From NCBI GenBank assembly GCA_910575075.1, contig CAJTCY010000006.1:1-64000 (forward strand): a stretch of 64,000 bases of DNA, given 5' to 3'. Both the position numbers and the translations under genes were made by a program. The notes under the pieces were generated by a model, which worked only from the letters and a program-made list of their open reading frames with translations, did no database searches and had not been told where the DNA came from. This DNA comes from Lachnospiraceae bacterium. GTDB lineage: Bacteria > Bacillota > Clostridia > Lachnospirales > Lachnospiraceae. How positions within the stretch are numbered: position 1 is the first letter of the stretch; each line of letters starts with the position of its first letter. Positions 45,718-54,846 of the stretch are shown in pieces.

Positions 45718-46634
45718 ATGAATGAAATAAAAATAACGGATACTACAAATGAATATAAAGCACTTGTTGACAAAATAGCAAAACGGATAGAACAGGGCGT
45801 TGCAAAAGCAGTAACAGAAGTGAAAAAAAGTCAGTTAGAGACTTATTGGGATAATGGCAGATATATTGTAGAATTTGAGCAGCAAGGGAAGGAACATGCG
45901 GAATATGGAATGAATCTGTTAAAATCTTTAGCCGGTGATTTGACTTTGAGAATGGGAAAAGGGTATAGCAGACCCAATCTCTATAACATGAGAAAATTTT
46001 ATCAGACATATCCAAATGGATATAAAAGTGTGGAAAAGCTGACATGGTCACATATATGCGAATTAATCCGCATTGATGATGAATTGGAACGGGAATTTTA
46101 GAACTTGCAAACAAGGGTGCTATAATAGAAAAGCCACAGGACATCATAAAAGATGTTTATACACTTGAGTTTTTAAATCTCAATGCAGACTGTCATTATG
46201 ATGAGAGCGAATTAGAGCGTAAAATATGTGCTAATTTGCAGGAGTTTTTGTTAGAATTGGGGAAAGGTTTTACTTTTGTTAAGGAACAGTTTCCCATGAA
46301 TATCAATAATCATATCTACAAATGTGATTTGGTATTTTATCACCGTATTTTGAAGTGTTTTGTTTTAATTGATTTAAAGGTAAATGCAGTTCAATATGAT
46401 GATATCGGGCAAATGAATATGTACATGGGATATTTTGCAGAAGAAGAGAACGAACCGGATGATAACCCGCCTATTGGTATTGTGTTGGCGAGGGATAAGG
46501 ATGAATTGTTAGTAAAATATGCTACTTATGGAATGGATACAAATTTGTTTGTCTCAAAATATGAGTTATATTTACCTAATCGGGAGGAATTAAAGCAGTT
46601 AGTGGACAAGATTATGTTTGATGAAGAAGATTAG
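45718..46634 (+). pseudogene. YhcG/DUF1016-type PD-(D/E)XK nuclease with internal deletion
   Basis: The N-terminal part (45718-46101) has SQLETYWDNGRYIVEFEQ and LTWSHICELI, typical of the DUF1016 N-domain. After the stop at 46101, the frame resumes at ELANKGAIIEKPQDII and continues through the nuclease domain with KCDLVFYH and LIDLK (PD-(D/E)XK-like acidic residues) to 46634. About 70 central residues are missing. Intact relatives are putative nucleases of mobile elements and restriction-like loci. This one is inactive. Confidence 0.7.
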
Positions 46635-46856
46635 AAAAATGCTCTTGTCTAGATTTTTTGGTTGCGGAATGCTTGAAAATAAAGGGTTTGTGATTATATC
46701 AAGTGGATTTTGTCTAGATTTTTTATGAAAGCTTGGAAGTTATACAAGAGAAAGAGGTATTGTAGTGTGTCATATGAGATATCGTTAAATAGTACATGGC
46801 TGATTTTTTAGGTATAAAAACTTCCGATAATACAGGATTATGCGAAGGAGGATGTT

Positions 46857-47189
46857 ATGGGGAGTTTTGATTTCCTTGCAAGCCATTGGAAGGACTTAGC
46901 TAAAATTGGAGAATTAGCAGAACAGTATTTATATTCAGATACAAATACCTGTTTTATAAAAATGGGAATGTTAGCAGAGCATATAGTTCAGTATATGCTT
47001 GCTTATGATGGAATTGCAGAACCAGATTATGACAATACCCATGCAAATCGTATCAGGATTCTAAAAGACACAATCTTTTACCGAGAGAAATTGACAATAT
47101 ACTTTACATACTCAGAAAAAAGGTGGAATCGGGCAAAGAAGCGGCTGTGGAAAGGTAAGTACATATCAGTGGTGAAAGCGATGGAATAA
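46857..47189 (+). pseudogene. DUF4145/HEPN-type N-terminal fragment
   Basis: The beginning (MGSFDFLASHWKDLAKIGELAEQYL and MLAEHIVQYML) matches the HEPN-like DUF4145 domain at the N-terminus of HsdR-like helicase proteins. At about 47055 the frame slips, since LLPREIDNILYILRKK appears in another frame, and the gene is cut by the IS630 fragment near 47220. It is a remnant of a restriction or defence helicase. Confidence 0.55.
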
Positions 47190-47228
47190 TTCCTGTCGGC
47201 TTCATTTGTTACCAGTACAATTTGACTA

Positions 47229-47380
47229 GTGTACTGACATGTTGATATATATCCAAATTATACTGGTAGAAACAGCCGTTTTGATGTATACTTAAGAAAA
47301 AACGGCGGTGATTCCAATGGCAAGACCCAGAAAATATATAATCAGCCTTACAGAAGATGAATTCAAGGAACTCAAATCCA
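47229..47380 (+). mobile_element. IS630 element, left-end fragment
   Basis: 152 bases identical to the start of the orfA end of the complete copy, beginning GTGTACTGACATG after CTAG (47226-47229). It is truncated at 47380 where the IS256-type end begins, so the IS256-family element inserted into it. Confidence 0.9.
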
Positions 47381-47580
47381 GGTAGTGTAAATAAGTTTGT
47401 GTTTTTGGAAATAAATGGCTCCTTTTTGGTAAGAATTAGGATATGTAAATTCTTATCGAAAAGGAGTATTTTTATGCCAGTAGCAAAAGAACAGATTCGA
47501 CAGATTATTTCAGAAAACAACCTCAGCAGTGTTGCAGATGTGTATGCCTTGTTAAAAGACAGTTTCAAAGACATCCTCCA
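47381..47580 (+). mobile_element. IS256-family element, left-end fragment
   Basis: The terminal sequence ggtagtgtaaataagtttgtg is followed by ATG 47474 and MPVAKEQIRQIISENNLS..., the start of an IS256 transposase. It breaks off near 47580 in integrase sequence. The central part of a similar transposase lies at 22287-22772. Confidence 0.75.
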
Positions 47581-48038
47581 GAAAGAAGGAATTATCCCTG
47601 CGAGAAAAAGAAGCACTGCACGCTTTGAAGAAACAGAAAGAATATATGTTAAAACATGGAATGCTGGAGAATTATACGGTGGCTTTCCACAGTGGCTTTG
47701 TGTTCCTCACAAAGAGATTTCAGCTATGGAGTGCTGCACAGTTGGATAGTATACTTCACAGGATTGTATATGATTACAACAGCCTTGAGGTGGCAAATGC
47801 CATCATTGAAGATAGGGAGCCGGAGTTATTGCCTAACATCACCGCACATATCCTAAGGCATACCGCCTGCACCAGAATGGCGGAGGCAGGGATGGACCAG
47901 AGGACGTTGCAGGAGATTATGGGACACAGCAATCTGGCGATTACCATGAAAGTATACAACCATGTGGATGACAAGCGTATGCGGGACGAGATTGAGAAGT
48001 TTGATGCAAAGCGGGATGACAAGGAAAAGGTTTCTTGA
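47581..48038 (+). pseudogene. Tn916-type tyrosine integrase, C-terminal remnant
   Basis: The frame contains HSGFVFLTK, then LPNITAHILRHTACTRMAEAG (catalytic HxxR), LQEIMGHSNLAITMKVYNHV (catalytic Tyr, with GHSN before it). The N-terminal arm-binding and core-binding domains and the first catalytic Arg are absent. It sits 190 bases from the right copy of the 18-bp repeat, in the position expected for an integrase near its attachment site. Confidence 0.85.
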
Positions 48039-48228
48039 AACATTTTTTGTTTTACACCATTCCGTACACCAAAACCACCTAGATTTTACACCACTTTTAC
48101 ACCATTTCACTGAAAAAATATGAAGATTTATGAAAAAATAACTGGTACTTACCACATCCGCAACCCTCTCTAACCCCCGTAACTATAAGGGTTTCAACAA
48201 CTTTCACAAAAATATCCCAACACCCCCA

Positions 48229-48246
48229 ATCTTACAAAACCGTAAG
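48229..48246 (+). promoter_or_regulatory. 18-bp repeat, right copy; putative operator of the transporter
   Basis: The sequence contains TTACA-AAAC-CGTAA, close to the TnACA-N4-TGTAA site of BceR-type regulators. A TATGAT lies at 48278-48283, about 30 bases downstream, and a -35-like TGTGAG around 48256. The position just upstream of -35 suits activation by the OmpR-type regulator encoded at 43180. The consensus match is from memory and one base off. Confidence 0.5.
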
Positions 48247-48303
48247 ATAAAATTCATGTGAGAGTAAGACGCATCGGGTATGATAATTCCCGAAAGGCAG
48301 GTA

Positions 48304-48993
48304 ATGAATATGAATATACTTGAAGTACAAAATCTGTGTAAGACCTATGGGAAAGGAGAAACAGAAGTCCGGGCACTTGACAATGTTTCTTTTTCCGTGG
48401 GTAAAGGGGAATTTATCTCAATTGTAGGCGAGTCAGGATCCGGCAAAAGCACGCTTTTAAATGTGGTGGGAGCCTTGGATAACCCGACTTCCGGGGAAGT
48501 GCTGATCGATGGGAAGGATATTTTTTCCATGCCCGAAAAGAGGCTTACCGTATTTCGCCGACAGAATATCGGGTTTATTTTCCAGTCCTTTAACCTGATC
48601 CCAGAGCTGAATGTAGAGCAGAACATTACATTCCCTCTGTTGTTAGATTACCAGAAGCCGGATAAGAAGTATGTGGAGGAGCTGCTTGGAATCCTGGGCT
48701 TAAAGGAACGCAGGAAGCATCTCCCCAGTGAGCTAAGCGGAGGCCAGCAGCAGAGAGTGGCAATTGGGAGGGCGCTGGCTGCCCGCCCTGCCATTATCAT
48801 GGCAGATGAGCCAACCGGTAACCTGGATTCCAGGAACAGCCAGGAGGTCATCACTCTTTTAAAATCCATGTCGGCCAAATACAGGCAGACAATCCTGATG
48901 ATCACCCATAACGAGAACCACGCGGAAGAGGCGGACCGGGTATTGCGCATGACGGACGGCAGGCTGAAGGATTTGGGGGTGGCGGCGAGATGA
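48304..48993 (+). CDS. ABC ATPase of FtsX-type peptide transporter
   Basis: About 229 residues. Walker A GESGSGKST, Q-loop FIFQSFNLIPE, signature LSGGQQQR, Walker B IIMADEPTGNLD and H-loop THN. Typical of LolD/MacB/BceA-like ATPases. ATG 48304 follows AAAGGCAGG. ATG 48310 is an alternative. It overlaps the permease gene by four bases. Antimicrobial-peptide resistance is the likely role, inferred from the two-component system on the other side of the inserted island. Confidence 0.92.
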   Translation: MNMNILEVQNLCKTYGKGETEVRALDNVSFSVGKGEFISIVGESGSGKSTLLNVVGALDNPTSGEVLIDGKDIFSMPEKRLTVFRRQNIGFIFQSFNLIPELNVEQNITFPLLLDYQKPDKKYVEELLGILGLKERRKHLPSELSGGQQQRVAIGRALAARPAIIMADEPTGNLDSRNSQEVITLLKSMSAKYRQTILMITHNENHAEEADRVLRMTDGRLKDLGVAAR

Positions 48994-51314
48994 AAAGTTA
49001 TCTTGGGCTGATACCCCAGTACGAAAGGGTCCACCGCAAAAACAACCGGATCTCCGTACTGTGTATTATGCTTTCTGTTTGCCTTGTGATGGCGATCTTC
49101 AGTATGGCGGACATGGCGATGCGTTCACAGAAAAATTATTTTATCAAGACAGGCGGCGAATACCATGCAGCGCTCCATGATGTGGAAGCGGAGACGGCAG
49201 AACAGGTATCGTCAAGGGTTGACGTAGATTTATCAGGATGGGTCTACCAGGGCAGCACAGGGATGTTATCCGGCAAAGCTGTCAGCTTTGTGGGAGCAAA
49301 TGAAGAAACATTGGAATCGCTGACCGAAATGGATGTGACGGACGGGGTATACCCTTCCTTGCCGGATGAGGCATTATTGAATGAAAGCGCCATGAGGCAG
49401 CTGGGACTGTCCGTTGGTGATTATGTGACGGTTACGGTTCCGGATGGTACACAAAAGCAGTACCGGCTTACCGGCGTTCTTGCGGATATGGGTTCTATGC
49501 TGAAAGCGGATATCTGGGGGATGACGCTCTGCGAAGAGGGCTTCCTTGCTATTGCAGATGAAAACGCGGCAGACGGCACCACCTACCGCATCCAGTTTAA
49601 GAACGGAGCCCATATCCAGGAATCCATAAAGGAAATTAAGGAACAGTTTGGCCTTTCTGACGGTCAGATTTCAGAAAATACTGCTTTATTAGGTCTGATG
49701 GGGCAAAGCGAGAGTAATATCATGCAGGCCCTCTATCTGATTGCGGCGATCCTTGTTTTCCTCGTTTTAATTGCGGGAACGGTGATGATCTCCGCAAGCT
49801 TTCACGCCAATGTGTTAGAGAGGACCAAAATTTATGGGCTGCTGCGCTGCCTGGGAGCATCCAGAAAACAGGTAAAGCATTTTGTAATCCTGCAAGGGCT
49901 TAGACAGAGCGCGAAAGGTGTTCCCATCGGTCTGCTGGCAGGGCAGATTGTGACATGGGCCGCTTGCCTGTTATTAAAATCCATCAGTGGAGACCGGTTT
50001 TCAGAGGTTCCGTTATTTGAATTCAGTATCGTGGGTATATTAACAGGAATCGTGGTGGGTTTCCTGATCGTCCTGCTTGCTTCCCTTTCTCCGGCGAAAA
50101 AAGCCTCCAGGGTTTCGCCTGTTGCGGCAATCAGCGGAAGTTCCCAGCTGACACAGAATAAACGTGCGGCAAATACAAAGCTGTTCCATGTGGAAACAGG
50201 CATGGGTGTGTTCCATGCCCTGTCAGGGAAAAAGAATCTATTCCTGATGACCTGTTCCTTTGCCATTAGCATCATGCTTTTTTTAGCTTTCCAGGTGATG
50301 GTTGTATTTTTGAATCAGGGTATGCCCGCTTTGGCGCCTTCTGCGGGGGATGTATCCATTACGTCTGCTATGGGGATTGAACCTCTTGTGATTGAAGAAA
50401 TGGAAGCAATTGAAGGGGTGGACCTTGTTTTTGGGAGAATGGAATATGGCGGATTATCTGTTTCCTCTGATGCTGAGACTGGCACAGCCACGCTGGTTTC
50501 CTATGAAGAAAATCAGTTTAAATGGGCAAAAGAGGAACTGAACGAGGGAAATACCGATGGGGTTCTGGGAGGAACTGGGGATATCTTAGTGTCTTACCGG
50601 GATGGCATGCAGTGGAAGGTGGGGGACGCCGTGACGCTCCATACACCTTTAGGAGACAAACGAGTGAAGATTGCTGGAATCCTGTCGTCCACAAATGCGT
50701 CAGGTGAGGCCGGAAGCCTCGGATACATCATATGCTCGGAAGGGCTATTTGTAGAGAGCGTTGATGCGGCAGGCTATACAGCTGTAGATATACAGCTTGC
50801 AGGCAGCGGCAGTGACGAGACAGTATCAGCGATACGGAGGTTGCTTCCGGCGGACACCTCCATTGCAGATAAACGGCTGTCAAATTCGGAATCCCAAAGT
50901 TCCTATTATACGGGTGCAGTGTTCATCTATGGGTTCCTGCTTATCATTGCGCTGATTACCATATTCAATATTTTTAACAGTATGAATGCCAGTGTGGCGG
51001 CAAGGACAAGGCAGTATGGCGTGATGCGTTCTATTGGCATGGGGACCGGGCAGCTCTATAAGATGATTGCTGCCGAAGCAGTTACCTATGCGGCATTGGG
51101 GTGTGTCACAGGATGTATCTTTGGGGTTCCATTAAATAAAATGATGTTCCAGTTCCTGATTGCCGGTAAATGGGGAACCAGCTGGCAGCTTCCGGCAGCA
51201 TCGCTGCTGTTGATTGTTCTTTTATGTTTCGGGTCGGTGGTGTTAGCCATCATATGGCCAATTCAAAAAATCAGAAAACTGTCGATTGTGGATACGATAA
51301 AGCTGCAGCAGTAG
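48990..51314 (+). CDS. FtsX/MacB-type ABC permease
   Basis: 774 residues. An N-terminal helix, an extracytoplasmic MacB-like domain (~45-235), a three-helix FtsX domain (~245-370, with LERTKIYGLLRCLGASRKQVKH), a second helix (~415-435), a second external domain (~440-640) and a final three-helix FtsX domain (ARTRQYGVMRSIGMGTGQLYKM). This is not the BceB ten-helix type. ATG 48990 overlaps the ATPase stop. No terminator is obvious after 51314. Confidence 0.9.
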   Translation: MKSYLGLIPQYERVHRKNNRISVLCIMLSVCLVMAIFSMADMAMRSQKNYFIKTGGEYHAALHDVEAETAEQVSSRVDVDLSGWVYQGSTGMLSGKAVSFVGANEETLESLTEMDVTDGVYPSLPDEALLNESAMRQLGLSVGDYVTVTVPDGTQKQYRLTGVLADMGSMLKADIWGMTLCEEGFLAIADENAADGTTYRIQFKNGAHIQESIKEIKEQFGLSDGQISENTALLGLMGQSESNIMQALYLIAAILVFLVLIAGTVMISASFHANVLERTKIYGLLRCLGASRKQVKHFVILQGLRQSAKGVPIGLLAGQIVTWAACLLLKSISGDRFSEVPLFEFSIVGILTGIVVGFLIVLLASLSPAKKASRVSPVAAISGSSQLTQNKRAANTKLFHVETGMGVFHALSGKKNLFLMTCSFAISIMLFLAFQVMVVFLNQGMPALAPSAGDVSITSAMGIEPLVIEEMEAIEGVDLVFGRMEYGGLSVSSDAETGTATLVSYEENQFKWAKEELNEGNTDGVLGGTGDILVSYRDGMQWKVGDAVTLHTPLGDKRVKIAGILSSTNASGEAGSLGYIICSEGLFVESVDAAGYTAVDIQLAGSGSDETVSAIRRLLPADTSIADKRLSNSESQSSYYTGAVFIYGFLLIIALITIFNIFNSMNASVAARTRQYGVMRSIGMGTGQLYKMIAAEAVTYAALGCVTGCIFGVPLNKMMFQFLIAGKWGTSWQLPAASLLLIVLLCFGSVVLAIIWPIQKIRKLSIVDTIKLQQ

Positions 51315-51401
51315 TGTATTGATACGATTAAAGTTTTTGAAAAGTCCGAATTCTGTAACGAGTTGCCACGTTTCGAAACGATCTCCGCATCTACCCATAT
51401 T

Positions 51402-52370
51402 TTATGAAGCTGTTGGCGCGGTGAGAAATCCTGCTGCCAGTGTCTGAAGCTGTGCGGCTGTCTCGGAGTCCAGACCGGCAGTATAAGTACAGCCTTCGGG
51501 TGATTCCTGGAAAATAACAGCATAGGCAGTGCATGCTGCCAGATAAGAACCTTCCAAAGAAGGGTGCATCCCATCTTCTCCCCAGAGTTCAATTTGGGGA
51601 TATTGTTCCAGACAGCGCATAAATGCTATTCCTCCTGGAACCAGAAGACTGTCAAGTTCTTTGGACACATTGATGAGGTTCTGGGAGAGAATCGTTTGAA
51701 CATCGTCAAGGCTTAGGATTCCAGCGCCTTCTTTGGGGGACCAGGTCATGAGAAGACCGGTCTGTCCACCTGCGGCACGGATTTTCTCATCCAGTGTTTT
51801 GGCAGCAGGAAGCATGGTTTCTTCGGCAGAAGTGACAGAATCATTTGTGTTTTCCTGCAAAATTACAAAATCCCATGTTTCCTCCGTAAGTTTCTGGTTT
51901 AATACGGAGCCCATCTCATCAGCAGGGTCTGCAAATTGTGTCAGGGTATAATATCCCTCTGTAAGCTCCTGTACATCGCAGGGATGGTTCATTGCAGCAG
52001 CCAGTTCAGAGAATAGGTCTGGCAGGTTGTTGGTAAAAGTGTGGCTGTTGCCTACAAATAAGATGCGGGGCATTTCTCCGGCAGCTGGTTCCGGTGTTTT
52101 TAATGTAAGAGTCTGGTTAAAATCAAATCCATCTGTTCCAGAGGAATTTTCCTGATCAGACGTATCCTGTTTGGGGGTGTTCTCTTGACCAGAAGTATCT
52201 TCAGTTGGTGATTGAGTGTCAGGAGTTTTTGCTTCCGGCTGCTCATTGGTGGCTGAGTTTTTTTCCTGATTGACAGGTGTGGAACAGCCGCCCAGTAATA
52301 TTGCTGGGATTAGAAGGCAGCATAACATTATCTGCCGGATGTTTCTTTTAAAAATGGTTGTGTTCATCAT
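51402..52370 (-). CDS. SGNH-type lipoprotein esterase (DUF4886-like)
   Basis: About 322 residues, leftward. A signal peptide ends in the lipobox LLGGCS, followed by a ~55-residue low-complexity Glu/Thr/Gln linker, then an SGNH-like domain with ILFVGNSHTFTNNL (block I; Ser nucleophile is replaced by a GNSH arrangement) and DGMHPSLEGSYLAAC (Asp-x2-His-Pro block V). Such proteins often act on cell-wall or glycan esters outside the membrane. ATG 52370 follows GAGG. MKVRI... extends it further upstream without a better site. Confidence 0.85.
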   Translation of the reverse strand: MMNTTIFKRNIRQIMLCCLLIPAILLGGCSTPVNQEKNSATNEQPEAKTPDTQSPTEDTSGQENTPKQDTSDQENSSGTDGFDFNQTLTLKTPEPAAGEMPRILFVGNSHTFTNNLPDLFSELAAAMNHPCDVQELTEGYYTLTQFADPADEMGSVLNQKLTEETWDFVILQENTNDSVTSAEETMLPAAKTLDEKIRAAGGQTGLLMTWSPKEGAGILSLDDVQTILSQNLINVSKELDSLLVPGGIAFMRCLEQYPQIELWGEDGMHPSLEGSYLAACTAYAVIFQESPEGCTYTAGLDSETAAQLQTLAAGFLTAPTAS

Positions 52371-52592
52371 TATCCTCACTTTCATTTTAATATTTGTTGA
52401 TTGGGACAGGATAAATTATACCATATTTTGCTGAAAAAGGCTTCCAATTGTTTCTTAAAAAGATAAATGATCATTAATAAAATGACGCTTTGGTCCGATA
52501 TAACTATCAGAAGCACCAAAGTTCGATTGGTTCAGGTGTAAATATGATACGGAAATGGATTTCATAAATATTATCAAGGAGGATAAGATGGC

Positions 52593-53351
52593 ATGGAAAT
52601 TACAAATAATTACAGTGCTTATATGGCTGAGAATGTGGCAGACAGCAGTACGGTAAACGGAACAAAGAAAAAAGAAATGCAAACAATGCCGGTAACAGGG
52701 AATAGCGGCAATTCACAGAGGATGTCAGATTACCTGAATGAATTGGCGCAGCTGGCCCCGAGTGTGGAAGTCAGGGCCGGAATTACTTTTTCAAAAGCAG
52801 GCAGCGGAAAAACGCTGACTATCAGTCCTGGGCTCTTGAAAAGAATGCAGAACGATCCGGAGAAAGAAAAAGAAATGAAAGAACTGATCAAAGGTGTTGA
52901 ATTTATAACGAAATTTATAGATGGTCTCTATAAATCTTCTGGAAAGACACTTGTATACCGGCATAGCTTTATCGATGGGAATGGTAAATATTATGCCTGT
53001 TCTTATGTAAAAAATGAAAGAAGCAATAAAATGAGTATGAAACTTCGGAAAGCAAGGTGGAATAATTCGCAGAAACTCGTTGCAAAGACAAAAGAAAATG
53101 CGGCAAAAAGAAAGAAGGAATTGCAGAAGACATTAAGAGAAAAGAGAGTCAAAAAGACAGATAAAAATGCGAATTCCAGTAAGACGGCACAGTTTTTAGA
53201 AGAGAAAATTGCAGCTTCAAAGGAGGGGGTGGTTTATCTGTATGACACGGATCTGAGGACGCTCATGGAATCCGCCAGAGAAGACCGTACAGGTGAAAAT
53301 GACAACAAGCAACAAGCGGAAGCTGGCGCAAATTTGGATCTAAGGGCATAA
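52593..53351 (+). CDS. DUF6033-like protein
   Basis: 252 residues beginning MEITNNYSAYMAENVADS, with a Ser-rich middle SVEVRAGITFSKAGSGKTLTISPGLLKRM, a basic region of ~60 residues (NAAKRKKELQKTLREKRVKK) and a C-terminal acidic tail. The organisation resembles DUF6033 proteins, which have no known function. It has no signal peptide or membrane helix. The GAGGATAAG just upstream supports ATG 52593. It converges on the acetyltransferase remnant. Confidence 0.75.
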   Translation: MEITNNYSAYMAENVADSSTVNGTKKKEMQTMPVTGNSGNSQRMSDYLNELAQLAPSVEVRAGITFSKAGSGKTLTISPGLLKRMQNDPEKEKEMKELIKGVEFITKFIDGLYKSSGKTLVYRHSFIDGNGKYYACSYVKNERSNKMSMKLRKARWNNSQKLVAKTKENAAKRKKELQKTLREKRVKKTDKNANSSKTAQFLEEKIAASKEGVVYLYDTDLRTLMESAREDRTGENDNKQQAEAGANLDLRA

Positions 53352-53359
53352 TCATGTAA

Positions 53360-53427
53360 CGGGGGAATGTAAAATAAAGCGCGAAAATTAGATACGTCTA
53401 ACTACACATTTTATTTTACGCTCCCTC
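53360..53427. terminator. Inverted repeat between convergent genes
   Basis: gggaatgtaaaataaa pairs with tttattttacgctccc (imperfect), enclosing ttaga/tctaa. It lies between the DUF6033-like gene and the leftward GNAT remnant, and may serve as a bidirectional terminator or be a small mobile-element relic. Confidence 0.5.
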
Positions 53428-53777
53428 ATGCTTTATGAATATACATTCTTGCCATTTCAGATTCTCCCTCTACTTGCACCATACTAAGAAACTCCCATCC
53501 ATAACGCTCATAAAAAGAAGTATGATCTGTCACAAGGTATAACGTATGGATACCTTTTTCTTTCATGAAAATCGTTTTCGATACCCCACAGTCCACCAAC
53601 AATTCTGTTCCCTTCTTTTGCCACATACCATTGTGGAACTGGATTTTTCTGCCGCAGGCAATCTTCCATGCTTTCCAGGTATGCTGTTAAAGGAATGTCC
53701 CATTTTTCATGAAACCAATGTGCCGCCTCTTCTTTGATCTCAGAGTTATCAATAAGGGGTATTATTTTATAATCCAT
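53426..53777 (-). pseudogene. GNAT acetyltransferase with internal deletion
   Basis: Leftward. The first frame (from 53777) holds IIPLIDNSEIKEEAAHWFHEKWDIPL and WYVAKEGNRIVGGLWGIENDFHERK. The end of the protein (LYLVTDHTSFYERYGWEFL) appears in a second frame ending at 53426. The acetyl-CoA-binding middle, normally with the RxxGxG/A loop, is missing. The protein is not functional. Confidence 0.75.
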
Positions 53778-54116
53778 TAAGTAATTACCTCCGCAATTTC
53801 AATAATTTATACCCAATATTCTTATACAGGGTTGTTGTTACAAATTCAATTACTTGTATTTTGAATGGCCGGCGCGCGGCAGCCTCTGCTGACTGTTAAA
53901 AACGGATATAAAAAATGATATTACCATACTATGCGAGGGCGAAAGCACTCGTTGAGGACTATGAAGCAGAGGTTCTTATATATCGTAAAGCTCAGTATGG
54001 ACAAGGGAATAATAGATAATGAGCTTTATGAAAGGCTGGCACGGAAGTTAATGCTTGCAGTTGTAAAATTTAAGATAGAATATAAAAATATGTAAACTGT
54101 CAGAGAACAACACTCG
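53778..54116. other. Stretch with gene relics
   Basis: Short open pieces such as MILPYYARAKALVEDYE (about 53917) and IIDNELYERLARKLM (about 54009) suggest a SHOCT-domain-like relic, but stops interrupt it. No intact gene is present. Confidence 0.4.
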
Positions 54117-54145
54117 GAGGACATTCAGATTGGATGTCCTTTTAT
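54117..54145 (+). terminator. Rho-independent terminator
   Basis: aggacat and atgtcct arms with a 9-base loop, followed by TTTTAT, lie ahead of the Phd/RelE operon. Confidence 0.65.
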
Positions 54146-54293
54146 CTTATATGTCGATATGGTCAGTTAAAGAATGGACAATGATTAATCAATTGGCAAT
54201 ATGCTGTAAAATATTTCGTTGATTATTACAGCGTTTTTGGGTATAATATAAAAAGGAATATTATAGATTGATTTTGAAAGGGATGGTATATCA

Positions 54294-54542
54294 ATGGCAA
54301 ATATATTACCAGTATCAGATTTAAGGAATTATAATGAGGTTTTGAAAAATTGTCAGATTGGAGAGCCTGTGTTCTTGACAAAAAATGGCAGAGGCAGGTT
54401 CGTGGTAATGGATATAGAGGATTACGAGCGTGATAAAGCAGAAAAAAAACTGCTGGAGAAACTGCATGAGGCAGAGGAAGCGGTTAAAGATGGGAATGGC
54501 TGGTTGACGTTAGAAGAATTGAAAGCTGAGGTTGGAGAGTAA
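54294..54542 (+). CDS. Phd/YefM-family antitoxin
   Basis: 82 residues with the Phd/YefM pattern: MANILPVSDLRNYNEVLKN, EPVFLTKNGRGRFVVMDIEDYE (DNA-binding strand and helix), then a C-terminal helix LLEKLHEAEEAV. It binds its toxin and represses the operon. ATG 54294 is preceded by AAAGGG, and a TATAAT-like sequence at about 54244 can serve as its -10 region. The toxin gene starts five bases after its stop. Confidence 0.88.
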   Translation: MANILPVSDLRNYNEVLKNCQIGEPVFLTKNGRGRFVVMDIEDYERDKAEKKLLEKLHEAEEAVKDGNGWLTLEELKAEVGE

Positions 54543-54546
54543 ATTT

Positions 54547-54846
54547 ATGATGAAATTGCGAATCAATCCGGTAGTGGCAGAGGATCTAAAAACAATTAAG
54601 AATTTTATTGCAGAAGACAATGTTGATAAAGCATTAGAAACGGTTCAGGAGCTTTATAGGCAGTTTGAGAATATACAACAGTTTCCGTATATTGGTGCTG
54701 ATTTGTCTAAACGTGTGAGTTTCAAGACGGATTATAAGTATGTGGTGTGGAATGATTATGTTGTGTTGTATAAGGTTACTAAAGAGGCAGTTGAGATTTA
54801 TCGGGTGGTGAATCGGTATCAGGATATTACGAGGGTATTCTTGTAA
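54547..54846 (+). CDS. RelE/ParE-family toxin
   Basis: About 99 residues: LRINPVVAEDLKTIKNFI, a central RQFENIQQFPYIGADLSKRVSFKT, and a C-terminal YVVWNDYVVLYKVTKEAVEIYRVVNRYQDI core in parts. The fold is that of RelE/ParE toxins, which act as ribosome-dependent mRNA endonucleases or gyrase poisons. Which applies cannot be told. ATG 54547 follows GGAG. A TTG at 54532 is an alternative. It abuts the IS4-type remnant. Confidence 0.88.
   Translation: MMKLRINPVVAEDLKTIKNFIAEDNVDKALETVQELYRQFENIQQFPYIGADLSKRVSFKTDYKYVVWNDYVVLYKVTKEAVEIYRVVNRYQDITRVFL

Larger units (their letters stand above)
45117..48228. mobile_element. 3.1-kb inserted island ending in an integrase remnant
   Basis: Between the two 18-bp repeats lie a DUF6061-like gene, decayed nuclease-like and HEPN-like genes, an IS630 end, an IS256 end and the C-terminal half of a Tn916-type integrase. 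The kinase is on one side and a FtsX-type transporter on the other, which are probably functional partners. The layout suggests integration of an element at the kinase 3' end followed by decay. This is inferred, and the repeats could also be duplicated operators. Confidence 0.6.

Noticed and set aside
53360-53427. Miniature transposable element
   Set aside because: Only one copy, no target duplication seen; a convergent-gene terminator explains it as well.
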